The position numbers were made by a program, and so were the translations under genes. The notes under the pieces were generated by a model. It was not told the DNA's origin, did not search any database, and saw nothing but the letters and a program-made list of their open reading frames with translations. A DNA stretch of 46,842 bases from Sterolibacterium sp. (GTDB lineage Bacteria > Pseudomonadota > Gammaproteobacteria > Burkholderiales > Rhodocyclaceae). Position 1 is the stretch's first letter, and each line of letters opens with the position of its first letter. Positions 43,017 to 46,842 of this stretch are shown in pieces. Location: contig JAGOVA010000017.1 in NCBI GenBank assembly GCA_018061005.1, forward strand, positions 1 to 46,842, read 5' to 3'.

Positions 43017-43523
43017 ATGATTCGTGAAGTAGAAGGCGACATCCTGCTGAGCCAGGCGCAGTTGATTGCACACGGCATTGCGACGCACGACCCGTTTGAT
43101 TCAGGGCTGGCACTGGCGTTGCGCGAGCGGTTTCCGGCGATGATCAAGGATTTTCGTCATGCGACGCATGCCAAAGCGGCAGAAACCGGGCAACTATGGG
43201 CGTGGCATGGCGTGGCGGAAGATGGCTCGACGCGCAGCATCGTGAATCTGCTGACCCAGGGAATGCAGGGGCAAGGCGGTGCGGCGCGGCCGCTCAAGGC
43301 CAAGCTGGAAGATGTCAATCATGCCTTGCGTGCATTGGCGCGGCATGTGAAGGAAGAAGGGATCAAAAGCCTCGCGCTGCCGCGTCTGGCTACGGGAGTC
43401 GGTGCGCTGGCATGGAGCGACGTCAAGCCGCTGATCGAGCAGCATCTGGGCGGCCTGGGGGTTCCGGTGGTGGTATATGCGGTGTTCCACCCGGGACAAA
43501 AGGCGGACGAAAAACTGGTCTGA
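43017..43523 (+). CDS. Macro-domain protein (ADP-ribose-binding/hydrolase type)
   Basis: The 168-residue protein starts MIREVEGDILLSQAQLIAHG, the macro-domain entry. VNLLTQG and SLALPRLATGVGALAWSDVK contain the substrate loops. Macro domains bind or remove ADP-ribose or its derivatives; this short variant lacks the usual N-terminal Asn-x-Asn pair, so hydrolase activity is uncertain. AAGGAGC lies 6 bases before the ATG. An FNR-like site upstream suggests anaerobic expression. A terminator follows. Confidence 0.86.
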   Translation: MIREVEGDILLSQAQLIAHGIATHDPFDSGLALALRERFPAMIKDFRHATHAKAAETGQLWAWHGVAEDGSTRSIVNLLTQGMQGQGGAARPLKAKLEDVNHALRALARHVKEEGIKSLALPRLATGVGALAWSDVKPLIEQHLGGLGVPVVVYAVFHPGQKADEKLV

Positions 43524-43550
43524 ACAGAACATCGACACCCGGTAACAACT

Positions 43551-43584
43551 CGCTAAAAAGCCCGCTCATGCGGGCTTTTTAGCG
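43551..43584. terminator. Terminator after the macro-domain gene
   Basis: The 14-base perfect stem GCTAAAAAGCCCGC/GCGGGCTTTTTAGC (43552-43565 with 43570-43583) has a TCAT loop. The A/T-rich arms let it work in either direction. The 230 bases after it, up to the CRISPR-Cas remnant, hold no gene that I can support. Confidence 0.88.
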
Positions 43585-43817
43585 GGTGCAAATGCCGCGC
43601 GAGCGTGGAGGCGTTGCTTTCTCAACGGATGGATCGCCGGTCACATGCAATGTGACAAATGAATTATTGATCTGCTCTGGTTGCGTTTGAAGTATCGTTC
43701 GAACTGCGCCTGACGCAGACCGGGTGACCACAGCCCTTCGGCAAGCCTGCCCTGAGATTTATCGAAGGTTTCAGTGGGAAGGCACGGTTCTGGATCAATA
43801 TGAATGCCGGAGGAGTC

Positions 43818-44804
43818 ATGGAGTTCTGGGGGAAGCTGTCCGATGATCGAAAGTGCCATTTATCCCTGGCAGACCATAGTGTCGACGTTGCTTGCGTCTT
43901 TCGTGCCTTATGCGATCTACCGTCGATTCGACGCAGCCTCGGAATCGACGCCACCACCATGGATCGCCTTGCTGTGTTCGCGCTTCTTCACGACCTCGGA
44001 AAATGCAACTCTGGATTCCAGGCAAAACGAGACCCGAACGCGAAAGATACTGCCGGCCACGTCAAGGAAACTGCCGCATTGCTCTACGACACAACGCTCG
44101 GCCCCATGGCTAGCGAAGCACTTGGCCTTGAAGAGATGTGCTCATGGTTTGCCGCCCCGGAAGCAGACCTACCTCGCTTGTTGCTTGCGACCATCTTTCA
44201 TCATGGAAAACCGGCATACAAGGACGAGATCGGGCAGAGCAATGAAATCGGCAGGTTGAAACGACACTGGTTACCCCGCGATGGCATTACCCCCTTCGAC
44301 GGTCTTAAGGAACTGGCCAAGGCCGCCCGCCGTGCCTTCCCCAGCGCATTCAAACCTGATGCACCACCAATCGAAGTCAGCGTCGAACTGGAGCATCGCT
44401 TCGCTGGGCTGGTGATGCTCGCTGACTGGCTCGGTTCGCATCGCGAAGCCTTTTTCCCTTTCGAACACGAAGGGGATCGCTTTGACTGGTCGCGACGCCA
44501 AGCGAGAAAAGCGCTGATCGCCATTGGCCTAGATGTTTCTTCCGCCCGAAGCAAGATTAAACACGATCAACCTACTTTCGGCGCTGCGTTCGGCATTCGC
44601 GGCGAACCGCGCCCCTTGCAGTCAGCGCTGGACAGCGCCGACCTGCCTGCCTTGATGATTGCGGAATCCGATAACCTTGAGCGCACCTTGCGTAGGGAAG
44701 CGGCAATGGAGTTTCGCCGGGTGAAACTCATCTCACACATGATTGAACGCATCAAGGAACTGTTCCATGTCGATGACGGTGGTAGTGACACGCAACGTGA
44801 GTGA
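43818..44804 (+). CDS. cas3: Chimeric Cas3 HD domain joined to a probable Cas1e C-terminus (type I-E remnant)
   Basis: The 328-residue protein begins MEFWGKL and has the Cas3 HD nuclease: His20 (LADHSV), His58-Asp59 (LLHDLGKCNSGFQAK), His-His in IFHHGKP and Asp in MLADWLGSH. It runs up to FGIRGEPRPLQSALDSADLP and ALMIAES, which in Cas3 stands just before the helicase P-loop. There the frame changes partner: from about residue 285 NLERTLRREAAMEFRRVKLI and SHMIERIKELF look like the C-terminal helices of Cas1e. The helicase is lost. The stop at 44804 overlaps cas2 by 38 bases, as cas1 does in intact loci. The start at 43818 has GGAGGAG near; ATG 43800 is an alternative. HD part sure, Cas1 tail inferred. 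Confidence 0.8.
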   Translation: MEFWGKLSDDRKCHLSLADHSVDVACVFRALCDLPSIRRSLGIDATTMDRLAVFALLHDLGKCNSGFQAKRDPNAKDTAGHVKETAALLYDTTLGPMASEALGLEEMCSWFAAPEADLPRLLLATIFHHGKPAYKDEIGQSNEIGRLKRHWLPRDGITPFDGLKELAKAARRAFPSAFKPDAPPIEVSVELEHRFAGLVMLADWLGSHREAFFPFEHEGDRFDWSRRQARKALIAIGLDVSSARSKIKHDQPTFGAAFGIRGEPRPLQSALDSADLPALMIAESDNLERTLRREAAMEFRRVKLISHMIERIKELFHVDDGGSDTQRE

Positions 44805-45057
44805 CCGCGTACGCGGCTTTCTCGCATCGTCGATGCTGGAACTTGCGCCGGGCGTCTATAGCTCGCCGCGAATTACGCCCGCCGTGCGGGATCGCATCTG
44901 GCGAGTGCTTGGCGACTGGTTTCCGAACGAAAATGATGCATCGATCGTCATGCTATGGGCAGATGCGGCGATGCCCGGTGGACAAGCAGCAGCGACTTTG
45001 GGACTACCACCCATTAGATTGTTTGAAATTGACGGGATGCTGGTAACACTTCGTTAG
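44767..45057 (+). CDS. cas2: CRISPR-associated protein Cas2e (type I-E)
   Basis: The 96-residue protein starts MSMTVVVTRNVSDRVRGFLA and continues SSMLELAPGVYSSPRITPAV, ending with PPIRLFEIDGMLVTLR; this is the Cas2e (CasB/CT1978) subfamily. With Cas1e it integrates new spacers; here no full Cas1 is encoded, so it cannot act alone. The ATG at 44767 overlaps the chimera by 38 bases. The frame is intact, which is notable in a deleted locus. The array begins 48 bases later. Confidence 0.93.
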   Translation: MSMTVVVTRNVSDRVRGFLASSMLELAPGVYSSPRITPAVRDRIWRVLGDWFPNENDASIVMLWADAAMPGGQAAATLGLPPIRLFEIDGMLVTLR

Positions 45058-45105
45058 TCTGTTCTTTCACAATTTGGTAGATAATTCATCTGTTTGAACG
45101 ATAGA

Positions 45106-45317
45106 CTCTCCCCCGCGCACGCGGGGATCGACCCGCAAAGGGGGGAGGCTCCAGACATGCTACGATCTCTCCCCCGCGCACGCGGGGATCGACCCTGGGA
45201 TTTTCATTTTAGATTAAATTCGCGTACGTCTCCCCCGCGCACGCGGGGATCGACCCTTACACTTTCCGCCAAGCGTTACGATCTCGGACTCTCCCCCGCG
45301 CACGCGGGGATCGACCT
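45106..45317 (+). CRISPR. Type I-E CRISPR array, four repeats and three 32-base spacers
   Basis: The 29-base repeats start at 45106, 45167, 45228 and 45289, an exact 61-base period: CTCTCCCCCGCGCACGCGGG followed by GATCGACCC. The spacers are 45135-45166, 45196-45227 and 45257-45288, each 32 bases. The repeat forms a hairpin CCCCGCG/CGCGGGG typical for Cas6e, but no cas6e is present. Repeat 3 has G for C in the first base and repeat 4 has T for C in the last. The short A/T-rich interval after cas2 is the leader. The array stops at the IS66 fragment. Confidence 0.97.
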
Positions 45318-45634
45318 TTTGGTATCTGACCGATCCGGATGTGCCGATCGACACCAATCATCTGGAGCGGGCGTTGCGGGCGATTCCGATGGGGCGAAAA
45401 AACTGGATGTTCTGCTGGACTGAACTGGGGGCCAAACACGTCGGGATCATGCAGAGCCTGATCGTGACCTGCCGACTTCATCAAATCGATCCTTATGACT
45501 ATCTGGTCGATGTGCTGCAGCGGGTCGGTCAGCATCCCGCTAGCCGTGTCGAGGAATTGACGCCGAGATTGTGGAAGCAATTCTTCGCCAGTGAGTCGCT
45601 TCGATCGTCTTTGCACACGGCTTCGATGGGGTAA
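45318..45634 (+). pseudogene. IS66-family transposase (TnpC), C-terminal fragment
   Basis: The frame is readable from the base after the last CRISPR repeat: WYLTDPDVPIDTNHLERALR, then AIPMGRKNWMFCWTELGAKH and IMQSLIVTCRLHQIDPYDYL, ending at TAA 45632-45634. This is the IS66 catalytic C-terminus and DUF-like tail with HPASRVEELTPRLWKQFF. The rest of the transposase, the accessory genes and the left end are absent; no start with ribosome site exists. It is a remnant that truncates the CRISPR array. Confidence 0.92.
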
Positions 45635-45671
45635 GCAAGTACGCTGGGGGCAATGATTCAATCGCCACGGA

Positions 45672-45992
45672 TCACTCCTCGAACAATTCAGAGTGCGTGC
45701 CTGCCCGCACAAAGATGATGGCGTTGCCATCCAGGCGGTAAATGAGCAGGAAGTCGCCGCCGATGTGACATTCGCGGTGGTCAGCCCAATCACCCTTCAG
45801 CGGGTGATCCAGCCATTCAGGCCCCAGCTGCGCATCGTTGCCAATGAGCAGCAACATCGCCTCCTTCAGCCGCTTCAGGTCGTAGCGGCCCGAACGCGAG
45901 AGGCGTTCCCAGTCTTTGAGGAAAGTCTTGGTGTAATCGCTCGCCTTGGGCAGCGGCGCCCGCTTACTGCTGGCGGGCTTTTTCGAGGTCAT
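45672..45992 (-). CDS. YafQ-family type II toxin (mRNA interferase)
   Basis: The 106-residue protein matches the RelE/YafQ fold. The Lys-rich start (MTSKKPASSKRAPLPKASDY) is followed by TKTFLKDWERLSRSGRYD and L-x-G-x-WADHRECHIGGDFLLIYRLDG, then IIFVRAGTHSELF. YafQ cuts mRNA on ribosomes; conserved His and Asp residues are visible in WADHRECHIGGDF and GTHSELF. It overlaps the antitoxin gene by 29 bases, so the two are coupled. The start at 45992 is the only ATG that fits. Confidence 0.9.
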   Translation of the reverse strand: MTSKKPASSKRAPLPKASDYTKTFLKDWERLSRSGRYDLKRLKEAMLLLIGNDAQLGPEWLDHPLKGDWADHRECHIGGDFLLIYRLDGNAIIFVRAGTHSELFEE

Positions 45993-46242
45993 CGATCAGG
46001 GCGTCTGCAGACTCAAAACGGGCGGTGCGCGCCTTGGCCATGGCGCGGGCTTCTTCCATCGCCGCGCGGGTCTGGGCGTTAGGCACCTTCAACTCCAACG
46101 GGAAGGCCTGGTCGTTGACCACGCGCTTGAGCAGGATGCGCACGGCATCAGACACCGACAGCCCCATGGCTGCCAGCGCCTCGCTGGCTTGCGTCTTGAT
46201 TTCGTCGTCCACCCGGACGTGCAGCATCGTGGAATGAGCCAT
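45964..46242 (-). CDS. RelB/DinJ-family antitoxin
   Basis: The 92-residue protein starts with a ribbon-helix-helix DNA-binding part (MAHSTMLHVRVDDEIKTQAS, then EALAAMGLSVSDAVRILL) and ends with a flexible toxin-binding helix (EEARAMAKARTARFESADAL). GGAGG lies 8 bases before the ATG at 46242. It precedes the toxin gene, the classical order, and should repress the operon through the GTATC repeats upstream. Type II RelB/DinJ. Confidence 0.93.
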   Translation of the reverse strand: MAHSTMLHVRVDDEIKTQASEALAAMGLSVSDAVRILLKRVVNDQAFPLELKVPNAQTRAAMEEARAMAKARTARFESADALIDDLEKARQQ

Positions 46243-46253
46243 GATCGAATCCT

Positions 46254-46289
46254 CCGTATCCGCAATTATGTATCTCGATTGCGATACGG
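46254..46289 (-). promoter_or_regulatory. Probable operator of the toxin-antitoxin operon
   Basis: CCGTATCCGCAA (46254-46265) and TTGCGATACGG (46279-46289) form an imperfect inverted repeat, with a third GTATC half-site at 46270-46274. It overlaps the ribosome site of the antitoxin gene, where autoregulating RelB-type proteins usually bind. Between here and 46501 I see no other feature. Confidence 0.5.
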
Positions 46290-46501
46290 TCAAGTAACCG
46301 CTGGCGGTGCTCTGGCGGCGTTCGATGCCTGACCGGTCGCCTTGGTTGACAGCGAACCGGCGGTCGTAAGTCCTTGATTTTGCTAGGCCGCCATCTGCGC
46401 CTACCCGCAGGCCAAACAGAGAACAGAGACCGCTCTGGCTGAGAAAGTGGCCGATTTCGGGCGTTTCGGGTGATGGTCACCCGCAGCACAGGTGGTCGGA
46501 A

Positions 46502-46518
46502 CCCCGCGTAGCGCGGGG
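46502..46518. repeat. Short GC-rich palindrome
   Basis: CCCCGCG-TAG-CGCGGGG is a perfect 7-base hairpin. It stands 15 bases before the terminator below, with no T run of its own. Similar in form to the CRISPR repeat stem, but it is a single copy. Confidence 0.6.
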
Positions 46519-46533
46519 ATTTCAGGCAAGAAA

Positions 46534-46560
46534 AAGGGCCCGGAGATTATCCGAGCCCTT
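46534..46560 (-). terminator. Terminator of the helicase gene at the right edge
   Basis: AAGGGC-C-CGGA and TCCG-A-GCCCTT pair with one mismatch. On the minus strand the hairpin is followed by TTTTTCTT. It lies about 117 bases after the helicase stop on the same strand. Confidence 0.7.
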
Positions 46561-46677
46561 GTATATGGTGGCGGATGGTTCCCGCCCGAAAAACCGTCTA
46601 CCTAGATTAGATCGTACTTCTGCGGGTTGATGCGGGCGGGAGAGAAAATTGCAGTCAACGTCCTCATTTTCGCGGGT

Positions 46678-46842
46678 TCATCCCACGGTTCCGCTGCCAT
46701 CCACCCGATATCCCATCGCCCGGTAGCCGCGCTGTCGTTTGTCCCACATTCGCAGCAGTGCCGGGTGACCGGTGTCGACAAAGTCGATGATCCGCACGTC
46801 GGTCTTGCTGGCGTGCTCCCGGTGCAGGCGCCCGGCATATTG
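46678..46842 (-). CDS. DEAD/DEAH-box helicase, C-terminal end, cut by window edge
   Basis: Reading from the window edge on the minus strand, 54 residues start QYAGRLHREHASKTDVRIID and continue FVDTGHPALLRMWDKRQRGY to the stop at 46678-46680. QYAGRLHR is helicase motif VI of superfamily 2, and the tail with RMWDKRQRGYRAMGY is the usual end of large DEAD/DEAH proteins related to type III restriction and UvrB-like helicases. Its neighbours, a CRISPR remnant and a toxin pair, suggest a defence role; only the end is visible. Confidence 0.75.
   Translation of the reverse strand, partial: QYAGRLHREHASKTDVRIIDFVDTGHPALLRMWDKRQRGYRAMGYRVDGSGTVG

Noticed and set aside
43641-43859. Minus-strand frame of 72 codons before the Cas3 remnant
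   Set aside because: It overlaps the Cas3 start region, has no ribosome site, and looks like a dispersed intergenic repeat rather than a gene.
46602-46838. 78-codon minus-strand frame at the right edge
   Set aside because: The overlapping frame (46678-46842) reads as a helicase C-terminus with motif VI, so this one is out of frame.

Overview
The window is high-GC bacterial chromosome, most likely from a denitrifying or facultatively anaerobic betaproteobacterium (Rhodocyclales/Sterolibacterium-like). The reasons are the gene order (glnA, a DUF4124 gene, ntrB, ntrC; coaE, zapD, yacG), the PEP-CTERM protein, norEF, and a block of nitrate/nitrite transporters with a NarX/NarL-like two-component system. 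The taxon is an inference; the gene order is seen.

Bases 1-5.4 kb are accessory DNA: the tail of an IS256-family transposase and its right end, a serine-recombinase C-terminus cut off by that element, a small linked gene, an SOS-boxed umuDC operon, an OST-HTH (LOTUS) protein and an SRAP (HMCES/YedK-type) protein. It ends beside a tRNA-Ser(CGA) gene. The theme is DNA damage on a mobile segment.

Bases 5.5-37.5 kb are mostly housekeeping. They hold an amidohydrolase, an SDR oxidoreductase, dusC, a PEP-CTERM protein, norEF, amtB, mltA, a DUF815 ATPase and a Nudix-ThiE fusion. The long reverse operon birA-coaX-trpB2-SPOR-coaE-zapD-yacG is followed by the nitrogen core glnA/DUF4124/ntrB/ntrC. Both amtB and glnA carry a sigma-54 -24/-12 promoter (GG-N10-GC) and an upstream NtrC-type palindrome, so the NtrBC pair encoded here probably controls both. 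Further on lie a CDF metal transporter, a rhodanese, nadA behind a structured leader, a ybhP/clsB-like pair, a DUF4143 ATPase, a RelE-like remnant, a CoA-binding protein beside a telomere-like GGGTTAA repeat, a SWIM/SNF2 helicase pair and gluQRS.

Bases 37.8-43.5 kb form a nitrate/nitrite and anaerobic block: a formate/nitrite transporter with a (Ser-Thr-Pro)n tail, a NarK-type transporter, an unknown small membrane protein and a sensor kinase/regulator pair. A macro-domain gene follows whose promoter has an FNR-like site centred about 41 bases before the predicted start point.

Bases 43.8-46.8 kb are a decayed defence region. The remains of a type I-E CRISPR-Cas system consist of an in-frame chimera of the Cas3 HD domain and what looks like the Cas1e C-terminal tail, an intact-looking Cas2e, and a four-repeat array. 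The last repeat touches an IS66 transposase fragment. A YafQ/DinJ-type toxin-antitoxin operon and the C-terminus of a DEAD/DEAH helicase complete the window. The Cas3-Cas1 deletion fusion is the most unusual object here.
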